NCBI GenBank assembly: GCA_963707275.1
Contig: CAVPPH010000001.1
Location: forward strand, 1,178,001 to 1,242,000
Origin: JACKBK01 sp963707275
GTDB taxonomy: Bacteria; Chloroflexota; Anaerolineae; JAAEKA01
DNA length: 64,000 nt
Direction of reading: 5' to 3'
Positions 1 through 9,164 of the stretch are shown here, one piece after another (the stretch's first letter is position 1; every line of letters begins with the position of its first letter). A program made the translations under genes and the position numbers. The notes beneath the pieces were generated by a model. The model did no database searches and was not told the DNA's origin. It worked only from the letters and a program-made list of their open reading frames with translations.

Positions 1-1186
1 CCTGCACGACAACCCGGCCGTCAGAAGGGACCACACGTGCGTCCAGCACACCGTCGGGCGACTTGACAATGCCCAGCAGCCCCTCGTCGTCGGCCAGCCA
101 CAACTGTGTGGCCTTGCGCGAGCGCACCGGATGGCTCATGAGCGCGTACGTGTCCGGCGCGTCCGGCACACCGCGGACATAACGCAGCACATCGGCCGAC
201 TGCCACTGCGGCGACCAGGCGGCGATTCTGTTGGCTGCTGCCACGCCCAGGTTGCGCTGGTAGACCTCGCTGAAATTAGCGATCTCGCCACTGCGCAGGA
301 AGACCACAAATACGTCCTTGCGATCCCCCTGGCTGGGCGGAGTCACCGGCGGCTGGTAGGCGTCGAAAGCGATCTTCTCGCTGTCGGGCGACCAGACGGC
401 ATGCTGCACGCTGGCCATCTGCGCAATGACCTGCACCTTGTCGCGGTCGCCGGTCCAGAGCGCCAGTGCGCTGGCATCGTCCACCGGGTAGACCAGCGCC
501 AGCGTCTCGCCGTCGGGCGACCACGCCAGCTCGGCCACACCGGACACAGCAATGCTGGCCCGCAATGCCGGACTGCTGAGATCGTACATATCCAGCCTGT
601 CACTCTGCGCTACTGCCAGCGATCTGCCACCTGGCGCAAGAGCCAGCATCAGCGGCGTCTCGGCCGCGCCTGCAAGGGTGGGCGACACCAAATCGGCCGC
701 GGCAAGCTGGTCCAGCAGCGCCGTCGTCTGGCTGATCGGATTGGCGGCCAACAGGTAGCCATCGGAAGTTACTAGCGCACAAGTGCCCATCCGCGCAGTG
801 CTGCACTGCCAGTCGCCCGGCGCGACAGAATCGGCTATCGAGGTCAGCTCGCCGCCGCTGTCCAGCAGCCAAAGCTGCTCAGCCGGGCCATCGCCGCGTG
901 TCACGCCAAACACCACCCGACCAACCGGCGCCCTGCCGGCCGCGCTGGCAGCCAGTGGCGTCGCCGTCGGCAGCGGAGTCGCAGTTGGCGTAGATGTCAC
1001 AGTCGGGGTTGCCGTCGGTGTGCTGGCAGGCAAAGGTGTCGGCGTGTCGGTGGCAAAGAGCGCGAAGCCGCCCGGCGCCTCGCTCGCCGACACCACCGGG
1101 CCGGTAGCCGGTTGCGACTGGCAGCCAGCAACACTGAAACCCAGTGCTGCGGCGATCAGGAGCATAACCAATCGCGCTCGTCTCAT
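1..1186 (-). CDS. WD40-like beta-propeller lipoprotein (partial)
   Basis: The reading frame is open from its ATG to the window edge (395 codons), so the C-terminus is missing. The N-terminus is a lipoprotein signal peptide with a lipobox ending AGC near residue 20. A Thr/Pro-rich linker (TPTPLPAS, TPTATPT) follows, then a propeller with repeated WSPDGE/WSPDSE blades of the PD40/TolB type. It is likely tethered to the outside of the membrane; ligand unknown. The ATG overlaps the hisE stop as ATGA, so translation is probably coupled to the histidine operon, although no histidine role is evident. The family call is firm, the function unknown. Confidence 0.8.
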   Translation of the reverse strand, partial: MRRARLVMLLIAAALGFSVAGCQSQPATGPVVSASEAPGGFALFATDTPTPLPASTPTATPTVTSTPTATPLPTATPLAASAAGRAPVGRVVFGVTRGDGPAEQLWLLDSGGELTSIADSVAPGDWQCSTARMGTCALVTSDGYLLAANPISQTTALLDQLAAADLVSPTLAGAAETPLMLALAPGGRSLAVAQSDRLDMYDLSSPALRASIAVSGVAELAWSPDGETLALVYPVDDASALALWTGDRDKVQVIAQMASVQHAVWSPDSEKIAFDAYQPPVTPPSQGDRKDVFVVFLRSGEIANFSEVYQRNLGVAAANRIAAWSPQWQSADVLRYVRGVPDAPDTYALMSHPVRSRKATQLWLADDEGLLGIVKSPDGVLDARVVPSDGRVVVQ

Positions 1187-1464
1187 TTGAAGCGGCGGGC
1201 CAGTTCCGCCTCCAGATCGCTGAACTGCATGTCGCGCGCCGCCAGCAGCACGAGATTGTGGTAGAACAAGTCGGCCATCTCATACAGCAGCCGCTCGTCA
1301 CCTTCACTGGCGGCCGCCAGAATCACCTCGACCAACTCCTCTCCGATCTTCTTCATGATCTCAAGCTGGCCGGTATCCAGCAGTTGCACCGTGTAGGAGC
1401 CGGCGGGCCGCTCGACCTTGCGCTGCTCGATAATCGTCCACAGGCTGCTCAATGCGTCACTCAT
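1183..1464 (-). CDS. hisE: Phosphoribosyl-ATP pyrophosphatase HisE
   Basis: This 93-residue protein matches stand-alone HisE, which hydrolyses phosphoribosyl-ATP to phosphoribosyl-AMP and pyrophosphate, the second step of histidine synthesis. The all-alpha MazG-like core is visible, with KKIGEELVEV and the acidic EGDERLLYEMADLFYH stretch that supplies the Mg-binding acidic residues. It lies 5 nt downstream of hisI and overlaps the following lipoprotein gene by 4 nt. HisE and HisI are separate here rather than fused as HisIE. Confidence 0.93.
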   Translation of the reverse strand: MSDALSSLWTIIEQRKVERPAGSYTVQLLDTGQLEIMKKIGEELVEVILAAASEGDERLLYEMADLFYHNLVLLAARDMQFSDLEAELARRFK

Positions 1465-1469
1465 AGTGG

Positions 1470-1880
1470 TCAGTTGTCCTCCCCTTCAGCGGCTTCGGGC
1501 GACCACTGAAACAGCGGCTCGCCGGCCCGCCGCGAGCTGTCCGGATCGATCACGTCGTCGAAGGTCAGCGGGTTGAAGAAGCAGCTCGTGCTGCCGGTGT
1601 GGCAGGCCGGACCTCTGGGCACAACCCGCAGCAGCAGCGCGTCGCTGTCACAGTCGTAGCTCGCCGCGGACAACAGCATCGTATTGCCAGAAGTCGCACC
1701 CTTGTGCCACAGCTCGCCGCGGCTGCGGCTCCAGAAATGCACCTCGCCGGTCAGAAAGGTCTGGCGCAGCGCCGCTTCGTTGACCCAGCCCAGCATCAGC
1801 ACCTGGCCGGTCTCGCTGTCCTGCACGATAGCCGGCAGCAATCCCTGGTCGTTCCAGTTGAGTTCGTCGATGATTGTCAT
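1470..1880 (-). CDS. hisI: Phosphoribosyl-AMP cyclohydrolase HisI
   Basis: At 136 residues this is full-length HisI, which opens the purine ring of phosphoribosyl-AMP (third step of histidine synthesis). Diagnostic motifs are LMLGWVNEAAL, FWSRSRGELWHKG, the metal-binding YDCDSDALL and the zinc-binding GPACHTGSTSCF. An AGGAGG ribosome binding site lies 3 nt before the ATG, inside the end of hisF, and the ATGA overlap with hisF indicates translational coupling. The frame is intact. Confidence 0.95.
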   Translation of the reverse strand: MTIIDELNWNDQGLLPAIVQDSETGQVLMLGWVNEAALRQTFLTGEVHFWSRSRGELWHKGATSGNTMLLSAASYDCDSDALLLRVVPRGPACHTGSTSCFFNPLTFDDVIDPDSSRRAGEPLFQWSPEAAEGEDN

Positions 1881-2663
1881 GTTGCCTCCTGAGTGACCAG
1901 CCCCGGCGCACGCACCGGAATGCCGCGCCCGGCCAAATACGTCTTCAACTCGCCGATGCCAAGCTGACGAAAATGGAAAAGCGAGGCCGCCAGCACCGCG
2001 TCGGCCCGGCCCGCGGTCAATGCCTGGTAGAAATGCTCAGGCGTGCCTGCGCCGCCCGATGCGATGACCGGCGCAGGGACAGCGTCGGCGACGGCGCGCG
2101 TCAGCTCGACATCGTAGCCGGCCTGCGTGCCGTCGGCGTCCATGCTGGTCAGCAGCATCTCGCCCGCGCCGAGATCGACCACGCGCCGCGCCCAGTCCAG
2201 CGCATCCAGCCCGGTGGGGATACGCCCGCCGTTGACGAAAACCTCCCAGCCGCCGGCCGACCGGCGACGGGCGTCTATGGCGACGACGATACACTGGCTG
2301 CCGAACTCCTGCGCGCCTCGCGCTATCAACTGCGGATCGCGCACCGCGGCCGAGTTGACGCTGGTCTTGTCAGCGCCAGCGAGCAGCAACGCCGCGCATA
2401 TCTTCCACGCTGCGCACGCCGCCGCCGACGGTGAAGGGGATGAAGACGCTGTCCGCCACCGCGCGCACCATGTCGAGCACGATGTCACGCCGTTCGTGGC
2501 TGGCCGTTATGTCGAGAAACACCAGCTCGTCAGCTCCCTCGGCGTCGTAGACCTGCGCCTGCTCGACCGGATCGCCGGCGTCGCGCAGGTTGACGAAGCT
2601 GACACCCTTGACGACACGCCCATCCTTGATGTCGAGGCAGGGAATGATCCGGCGCGCCAGCAT
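1877..2663 (-). CDS. hisF: Imidazole glycerol phosphate synthase HisF (one frame change)
   Basis: HisF is the cyclase subunit that, with HisH, makes imidazole glycerol phosphate and AICAR. The N-terminal half begins MLARRIIPCLDIKDGR with the catalytic Asp in CLDIKDG; the C-terminal half carries the second catalytic Asp in VVAIDARR and the phosphate loops SGGAG and DAVLAASLFHF. The two halves are in different frames, joined near position 2395 by removing one base (VEDMR to ALLLAGADK), so a functional gene with a sequencing insertion is likely. Start follows the hisA stop directly. No hisH is seen in the window. Confidence 0.9.
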
Positions 2664-3413
2664 CTAGACCTCTACCCCGTCGGCCAGCGGCCAGCGCCGC
2701 GGCCAAATCCAAATGGCCGGTGTAGAGCGCCTGACCGACGATGACACCTTCCACGCCCGGCGCCGCGAGGTCCTTGCAGTCGCCGAATGTCGTCCAGATC
2801 GCGCACGCCGCCGCTGGCGATGACGCTCAGACCGCTCCGACGCGCCAGGCTGGCCGTACCGTCCGCATCGACACCGACCAGCATCCCGTCGCGGCCGATA
2901 TCAGTGTAGACGGCGCGCAGCAGGCCGGCTTGCCGCAGGCTCTGTCCGACCTCGTAAACATCCAGGTCGGTGAACGCCTGCCAGCCGTGGGTCGCCAGCT
3001 TGCCGCCGCGCGCGTCCAGGCCAGCCACGATGCGCTGCGCGCCGAAGCGCGCACAGCGCGTCCGCCAGCATCTGCGGCTGTTCGATGAGCGCCGTGCCGA
3101 GCACAACCCGCGTCGCGCCGAGCGCCAGCGCCTGCTCGATGTCGTCCACGGTGCGAAGACCGCCGCCAAACTGGATCGGAGTATCAACGACCTGGCGAAT
3201 CTCGGCCAGCCGGCGCAGATTGGGCGACTGCGGCCCTTGGTCACCGATCGCGCCGTCGAGGTTGACGACGTGCAGCCAGCGCGCGCCGGCCTGCACCCAG
3301 TGGCGCGCCATCGCGACCGGGTCGTCGGAAAAGACCGTCTCTGCGGCCGGGTCGCCCTGGCGCAGGCGCACACAGCGGCCTCGACGCAGGTCTATTGCGG
3401 GAAAAATCAACAT
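2664..3413 (-). CDS. hisA: Phosphoribosylformimino isomerase HisA (three frame changes)
   Basis: HisA is the beta/alpha-barrel isomerase acting just before HisF. It begins MLIFPAIDLRRGRCVRL with the catalytic Asp in AIDLRRG; downstream come FGGGLRT, VVLGTALIEQ, YTDIGRDGM with the second catalytic Asp, and ASGGVRDL. The frame changes near 3050, 2778 and 2690, each cured by deleting one base; the corrected end is LADGVEV followed by TAG, immediately next to the hisF ATG. It is the first gene of the hisAFIE cluster. The gene is probably intact in the organism. Confidence 0.88.
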
Positions 3414-3532
3414 GGTGTCACCGGTGTTTGGTTCTCTGCTGGCAGTATATGCGCAGGCAGCGGGCCTGTCAAAGCAGCCGGCCGTATCCTCTGGCACGGG
3501 ACCGATGGATCACCAGCAGAACGTTTTCCACG

Positions 3533-3561
3533 TTGCCAAACAATCCGACCTGTGTTACCAT
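3533..3561 (+). promoter_or_regulatory. Sigma-70-like promoter for the sensor kinase gene
   Basis: TTGCCA and TACCAT are separated by 17 bp in the divergent region between hisA and the histidine kinase. The predicted start lies about 55 nt before the kinase ATG. It is inferred by consensus only. Confidence 0.4.
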
Positions 3562-3602
3562 TGCCACAGTTGTCGAAGACCTGTCAGTTGGAGGGAAACG
3601 CC

Positions 3603-3623
3603 GTGTCCAATCCGAGAAACTGA
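3603..3623 (+). other. Six-codon upstream ORF with strong ribosome binding site
   Basis: A GGAGGG site stands 7 nt before GTG, which opens V-S-N-P-R-N and then TGA. The TGA is in the same frame as, and directly adjacent to, the kinase ATG. Either this is a leader peptide that couples translation, or the kinase really starts at the GTG and the TGA is an error. Confidence 0.35.
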
Positions 3624-5806
3624 ATGGAACCTCCTCCCGTCTCCCCAAACAGCATATCCACACACAATTCAATTCTGCGTCGCGACGCGATCCTGAACAC
3701 GATCGCGTTTGCCGGCCAGCAGTTCCTGCGTTCCGACGACTGGAACGCGACTGTTGACGCAGTTTTGGAACGCCTCGGCCAGGCAACCGGCGTTGAACGG
3801 GTCTACGTCTTTGAGGACCATACCGGACCGGCTGGCAAGCCAGTCGCCAGCCTGCGCTACGAGTGGGTGACCGCGAACAGCCAGCGGCTCCTGCCGACCC
3901 CCGGCCTGCGCAACGCGCCCTATTTCGCCAGATCCACGGCGCGCTGGCGCATGCGGTTACAAGCGGGAGAGATCGTCACGGGCAGAACCGATCCGTCGTC
4001 GCCGGTGACGAGCAAGGTGTTGCGGCTATTGCTGGTACGCTCCTTTGTGGCCGTCCCTATCTTTGTGGCCGGCCAGTGGTGGGGCGCCGTTGGCTTCGCC
4101 GACAGCCAGACGAGTCGTGATTGGGCGGAGATCGAACTGGACGCGCTCCAGGTAGCCGCCAGCCTGCTGGGCGCTGCCTTTGAGCGCCGCCAGATCGCCA
4201 GGGAACGCGCCGAAAGCGAGAGGTTCTGGGCATTGATGTCGCGCTTGAGCGCTGCCGGGCTGGAGGCAGTGGACGAGCATACGTTGCTCCATGCGACGGT
4301 CAGTCAACTGGCAGCAGTATCGCCGCGCAAACCATTGCATCGTCCTCCTCTGGGATGAAGCAGCGGAGAGAGCGACCCCGGCTGCCGCCACGCCGCTTGC
4401 CCAACATCTGCTTGCCTCGCTGGCTGACCCTGCGCCGCCGCCCGGCCACATCATGGACAGGCTGCTCAAGGAGCGGCGCACCCTGGTCTACTCCGATGTC
4501 ACGACGCTGCCGCCTGAGTACCTGGACATTGTGTGGGCGCTCTCGATAGCCTCCGGGATCGCAGTGCCCATGATTGCCCAAAAGCGGGTGCTGGGCGCAG
4601 TGCTGCTAGGGTTCGCCGAGCAACGATCAATCACCCCCCTAGACCAGGAACGGGCCGAGCTAGCCACTCAGCAATTGGCGCGATTTCTGGCCAACGCTCG
4701 CCTGCACGAGGTAACGAAGCAGCTCAACATCCAGATTTGGCGGCAGGCTGAGCAGCTCAGGCAGGTCATCGACGCCGTCAGCGATGCCATCGTCCTGCTG
4801 GATTCGCACAACGCCGTCGTGCTGGCCAATACCACGTTTCACAGCTACCTGCCCGCGCTGACAGGCCACGCCAGAGCCGCGACTCTGGATCAGGTCTGCG
4901 GACGACCGATCGAGTGGTTTCTGGAACAGGATGGCGGCGGCGGATGGATCGAGGTGTCGGCTGTCGGCCAGGAAAACCGCATCTTTGCGATCAACGCCAA
5001 CAAGGTCAGAATCGGGCCAGACGCGGGCGGTGTGGTCCTGTCGATCTCCGACGTGACGGTGGAACGGGAGCAACGCAAGGCAAGGCACGCTCAGGAGCGA
5101 CTGGCAACCATCGGCGCGCTGGCTGGCGGAATCGCGCACGACTTCAACAACATCCTGCAAGGGATCATCGGTTTCGCCGACCTGCTCAGCAAGAACCCCG
5201 ATATCCCGGCCAGCCGCGCGCCAGCGTCTGGCGCTGATGGCCGGAGAGGGGCAACGCGGCGCAGGCCTGATTCGCCTGATCGTCGAATACAGCCGCGAGG
5301 TTCCTCTCAACTCACGCCCGGTGAACCTGGAGGCGTTGATTGTCAGATCGGCCAGCCACTGGGAGGCCAGCGTGCAGCGGCCGGTCGCCGTGTCGGTCGC
5401 TGCAAACGGCGAGCCGGTCTGGCCTGTCAACGGAGATGCCGTGCGGCTGCTGGAGACCCTCACCGCGTTAGTGGCGGACGCCGCGCAAACAGTGCCACGC
5501 GATTGGCCCGTGGCGGTGCGTCTGGCCAACCGGACGGTTGTTTCAGACAACGTGCCGACCAGCCCAGGCCACGGACCGGGCCGCTGGGTGGTAGTCGAGA
5601 TCACCGGCGGTAGCCAATGGTTTGCTTCGCCCGAAGAGGCGTACGCGCTGCAACATGACCTGCCTCTCATCCACCTGGCGGCCGGGCGCGATACGGCGCT
5701 GGCTCAGGTCCAGGGTGTGGTGCGCCAGCACCGCGGTGCGATCAGCGTCGATTCGCAGCCGGACGGAAGCCGCCAGATGACACTGGCTCTGCCCGCGGCT
5801 GGATAA
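3624..5806 (+). CDS. GAF-GAF-PAS sensor histidine kinase (two frame changes)
   Basis: After correcting frame changes near 4315 and 5225 the protein has about 725 residues. Two GAF-like domains (LRSDDWNATVDAVLERLGQA and the WDEAAERAT segment) precede a coiled linker and a PAS-like domain (QVIDAVSDAIVLLDSHNAVV). The dimerisation/H-box GALAGGIAHDFNNIL carries the phosphorylatable His. The following ATPase region is weak: the expected N-box asparagine and a DTGxGI-type G-box are not evident. It is followed by a receiver-kinase gene on the same strand. Signal unknown. Confidence 0.75.
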
Positions 5807-5813
5807 ATCAACA

Positions 5814-5922
5814 AGGTGTATTCAAGAATGGGTTGATCGCTGGCCCAGTGCGGGGCGACCCCGCCCCTACTGGTTGACTCGTCGTGACTACATCACAATC
5901 GTAAGGGTGCATTCAAGAATGG
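5814..5922 (+). repeat. 17-bp direct repeat flanking the intergenic spacer
   Basis: GGTG-N-ATTCAAGAATGG occurs near 5815-5830 and again at 5906-5922, where it contains the start codon of the next gene. In the first copy the ATG is followed immediately by TGA in frame. It looks like a small duplication of the start region. Confidence 0.5.
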
Positions 5923-7557
5923 CGACAATCATAGTTGTCGACGACGAACTACTGGTTCGCGAGCTGTACAGCGTCTGGCTGGAGGACGCGGGCTATCAGG
6001 TGATCGCGCTGGACTCGGCCGAAGCGGGACGCACTGCGCTGGCCAGCCTGCAGGCCGACGTGCTGTTAACCGATATTCGCATGACCACTGCCGCCGAGGG
6101 AATTGACCTGTTGGCCTGGGCGCGGCAACACGACCCGACGATTTCAGTCGTGTTGATCACCGGCGTGCCCGAGGTCAGCACTGCGGTCGAGGCGCTGCGG
6201 CTGGCGGCATATGACTACCTGGTCAAACCGGTGCCGCACGAGTCGCTGTTGCGTATCATCGCGCGCGCCAGCGATCATACCGCGTTACAGCGCGAGCGCG
6301 CCCGGCTGGCTGAGGAAAACCGCCGCTATCAGCAGCACTTGCAACTGTTGGTCGACGAGCGGACACGGGCGCTGGAGCGAAGAACCAGTCAGCTTCTTCT
6401 GCTGAACCAGGTGGTCAGTGAGATCAGTGCGCTGGGTGAGGATGCGCAAGAGATCGTTGACCGCGCCGTGTCGTCGCTACAGTCGATCCTTGGCTACCAG
6501 AACGTGGCGGTGTTCGAGATCGACCGGGCGAACCATACGATCCATCTGCGGGCAGCGGCCGGCACAGACGCGGCCAACCGCACCGCACCGCAGGTCGATT
6601 GGTCGATCGCTGACCTTGGACTGTTCGCCCAGCGCGGGCAAAGCCAGCCGGATCGAACGGTTACAGATGATTCACCCGCGGCGGCGTCCGGCGATGCCTC
6701 TGGACTGGCAGTTTTCCCGATCTCCGTCGGCGGGATGATACGCTATGTGCTGGTGGTGCCGGGCCAGAATGGCGTCAGCCTGGACGCCGCAGACACGACC
6801 GTGCTCTCGACGCTGACCGAACACCTGGGAATCGCGCTGGCCAATGCCAACCTGTACGGACAACTGCGCGGCGCGTTGCTGGTCCGCGAACAGATCCTGC
6901 AAAACGTGTCACACGAGCTGCGGACGCCCCTGACGCTGATCAGCGGCTACTCCGAGCTGTTGGCGGAGCGAGAAAGTCTGCCGGCTACCGCCACAGAGAT
7001 GCTCAACATCATCGTCGACCAAACAGAACATCTCGCCAGCCTGGTCAATCAACTGCTGACCTTCCAGTCCATCGAGAGTGATCGGATCGTGCTGGAACTG
7101 ATGCTGGCAGACCAGTGGCTTGAGTTCGCAGGTAGCCGCGTGGCGGCCCATTCTGGAGCGGGCAGGGCTGCGCCTGGATGTGAAAGGCGCCGGGCAGCCG
7201 ATTGTGATCCAGGGAAGCTGGGACTTCCTCAGCGAGGTGATGCATAACCTGCTGGACAACGCGCGCAAGTTCAGCCCGGAGGGAGGAACCGTCACGATCT
7301 CTGTCAATTGCGGCGATTCTGATGTGGTCTTTTCAGTCACCGACCAGGGGATCGGCGTGTCACCGGAGAAGCTTCCGCAACTCTTCGAACGCTTTTACCA
7401 GGCGGACGCCGGCGTTACCCGCCGTTTCGGGGGCATGGGGCTGGGACTGGCGCTGGTGCGCGAGATCGTCGCCGGCCACGGCGGGCGGGTATGGGCGGAA
7501 AGCCCAGGCGCGGGAGCCGGGTTCACGGTGTCGTTTGCGATTCCGCTGGCGAGCTAG
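5919..7557 (+). CDS. Receiver-GAF-histidine kinase (one frame change)
   Basis: Domain order is inverted relative to most hybrid kinases. It starts MATIIVVDDE with a receiver domain (phosphoacceptor Asp about residue 52 in LLTDIRM; Lys in VKPVP), then a coiled coil, a GAF domain (EISALGEDAQEIVDRAV), HisKA (NVSHELRTPLTLISG) and a complete HATPase with N-box HNLLDNARKF, G1 DQGIGV, F-box LFERFY and G2 GGMGLGLAL. A frame change near 7120 is cured by one base. It could receive phosphate from the upstream kinase. The stop lies 35 nt inside the convergent acetyltransferase gene. Confidence 0.85.
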
Positions 7558-8488
7558 CCGACGCCAGTATCTTGTAGAGCACAGGCCGCAGATCCATCTC
7601 GCGCACCAGACTAAATCCAGCCATGGTGGTCTCGATCAGATCAGCGTGCGCAGTCGTGCTGACCAGAACGCGCGCCGGCTGCGGCTCGCCCTTGCCCACC
7701 TCGCTCAAAAACCCACCCAGCGTCTGCGTCTCCACCTCCGTGCCCCAGTAAGCCGGATCGAGGCTGATCACCAGCGACAGCACACCGTCGTCGCGCTCGT
7801 TGGGACGGGGCGACAGGTAGCCGATTTCAACCGGGTCGCCCTCCGGCTCAGCCAACTCGATTGCAAATGCCTTGAATGGGGGCAGCCGGCGGCGCAGGAA
7901 GATCGCTTCAATCACCTCACGGCCCGGATTCTCCGACGCGTCCAGTTCCGTCTTCAGGAACTGCGTGCGCAGCTCGCCGTGCTCCTTGTTGGCCAGCGGG
8001 CGCAGGTTGATGTTGGCCGGCGGTTCGACACCTGCAAACACGCCGCTGAACGCCCACAGATAGTAGTCGAGCAGATGAAATCCGGCGTCGTCGAAGGCTG
8101 CCATCGTCTCGTCGTCGGCCTCCCAGGGCGAGGCACGCAGGTAGCGATAGCCGCGCTCGACCGCCAACTGCTCCACCTGGCGAAACAGGATCGCCAGCAA
8201 CGGCCGGCGATCGTAGCCGTCGCTCACCACGAAATCTGCCAGATGGACCGCCTCGCCGCTTTGCTCGGCCACGGCGTAGCCTGCCAGCTCGCCATCCTGC
8301 AGCAGGACAAACGTGTTGGCCGACGTGCGCAGGTAGCGCGGCGTCACCCACTTCAGGTAGAGCACTCGTCGCCACGGGTTATTCATCAGGCGCGCGAAGC
8401 TGGGGAAGCGGCTGCGCTCCTGCACCAACAGATCCATCACCGGCTTGATCTCGTCCTTGCGCGCGATACGCACTTCGTACTGAGGCAT
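7523..8488 (-). CDS. GNAT-like acetyltransferase
   Basis: An intact 321-residue protein beginning MPQYEVRIARKDEIKPVMDL. The pattern of an N-terminal helix pair, the strand YAVAEQSGEAVHLADFVV and the helix LFRQVEQLAVERGYRYLRAS fits a GNAT fold, and a second divergent half follows. Substrate unknown. A GGAGAG site lies before the ATG, which is 1 nt after the hisG stop, so it is the third gene of hisZ-hisG-GNAT. The link to histidine biosynthesis is positional only. Confidence 0.6.
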   Translation of the reverse strand: MPQYEVRIARKDEIKPVMDLLVQERSRFPSFARLMNNPWRRVLYLKWVTPRYLRTSANTFVLLQDGELAGYAVAEQSGEAVHLADFVVSDGYDRRPLLAILFRQVEQLAVERGYRYLRASPWEADDETMAAFDDAGFHLLDYYLWAFSGVFAGVEPPANINLRPLANKEHGELRTQFLKTELDASENPGREVIEAIFLRRRLPPFKAFAIELAEPEGDPVEIGYLSPRPNERDDGVLSLVISLDPAYWGTEVETQTLGGFLSEVGKGEPQPARVLVSTTAHADLIETTMAGFSLVREMDLRPVLYKILASASSPAESQTTP

Positions 8489-8489
8489 C

Positions 8490-9164
8490 TCAACTCTCCA
8501 ATATTTGACGCAGCCGTGCCACGAAACCCGCCACGGCATCAGCTTTCAACCGCCACGCGGCCCGGTTCGCCAGCAATACGGCCTGGCTTTCAAGAATCGT
8601 GCGCATCTCCACCAACCCGTTGGCGCGCAGCGTCTCGCCCGACTGCACCAGGTCCACGACCAGATCGGCAAGGTTGACCAGCGGCGCCAGTTCGACCGAG
8701 CCGCTCAGCTCGATGATCTCCGCGCTGACACCGCGGCGACGGAAGAATGCCTCGGTCAGCCGCGGGTACTTGGTGGCGACACGCGGGTTCGGCTCCAGTC
8801 GTAGCGGCCGGTCGCTACGCGCAGCAGGCGCGGCCACGGCCAGCCGGCAATACCCGAACGGCAGCAAGAGCGGCTCCAGGACGTCTCGCTGGGCTTCGCG
8901 CACCACATCCAGCCCGGCGATTCCCAGATCGGCGGCGCCGTATTCGACGTAAACCGGCACATCGGCCGGCTTGGCCAGCACGTAGCGCACGTGGCTGGCA
9001 ACCGACTGCAGCACAAGTTGCCTGTCACCGTTGCCCGCCGCCAGCCCATAGCCGGCCCGCTCCAGCAGTGCCAACGCGTCATCCGACAGTCGTCCCTTGG
9101 GCAGCGCCACCACCAGGTCGTCCTCGACGGAACGGGATGCGGGTGCGTGATCTAAACGATCCAT
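8490..9164 (-). CDS. hisG: ATP phosphoribosyltransferase catalytic subunit, short form (HisG)
   Basis: The 224-residue length marks the short HisG form, which lacks the C-terminal regulatory domain and needs HisZ for activity. It catalyses the committed first step of histidine synthesis from ATP and PRPP. Seen are VALPKGRLSDDALALL, the DLGIAGLDVV strand-turn, and the PRPP-binding loop ELSGSVELAPLVNLADLVVD. The gene overlaps hisZ by 13 nt, consistent with paired expression. Confidence 0.93.
   Translation of the reverse strand: MDRLDHAPASRSVEDDLVVALPKGRLSDDALALLERAGYGLAAGNGDRQLVLQSVASHVRYVLAKPADVPVYVEYGAADLGIAGLDVVREAQRDVLEPLLLPFGYCRLAVAAPAARSDRPLRLEPNPRVATKYPRLTEAFFRRRGVSAEIIELSGSVELAPLVNLADLVVDLVQSGETLRANGLVEMRTILESQAVLLANRAAWRLKADAVAGFVARLRQILES

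Noticed and set aside
131..775. Plus-strand 214-aa frame and other long plus-strand frames over 1-1186
   Set aside because: His/Arg-rich composition without family motifs; the minus-strand frame is a coherent lipoprotein with repeated WSPDG blades.
5852..5874. GC-rich palindrome (GGGGCGACCCCGCCCC) as a terminator or operator
   Set aside because: Short and imperfect, with no T-run; only the flanking direct repeat seemed notable.
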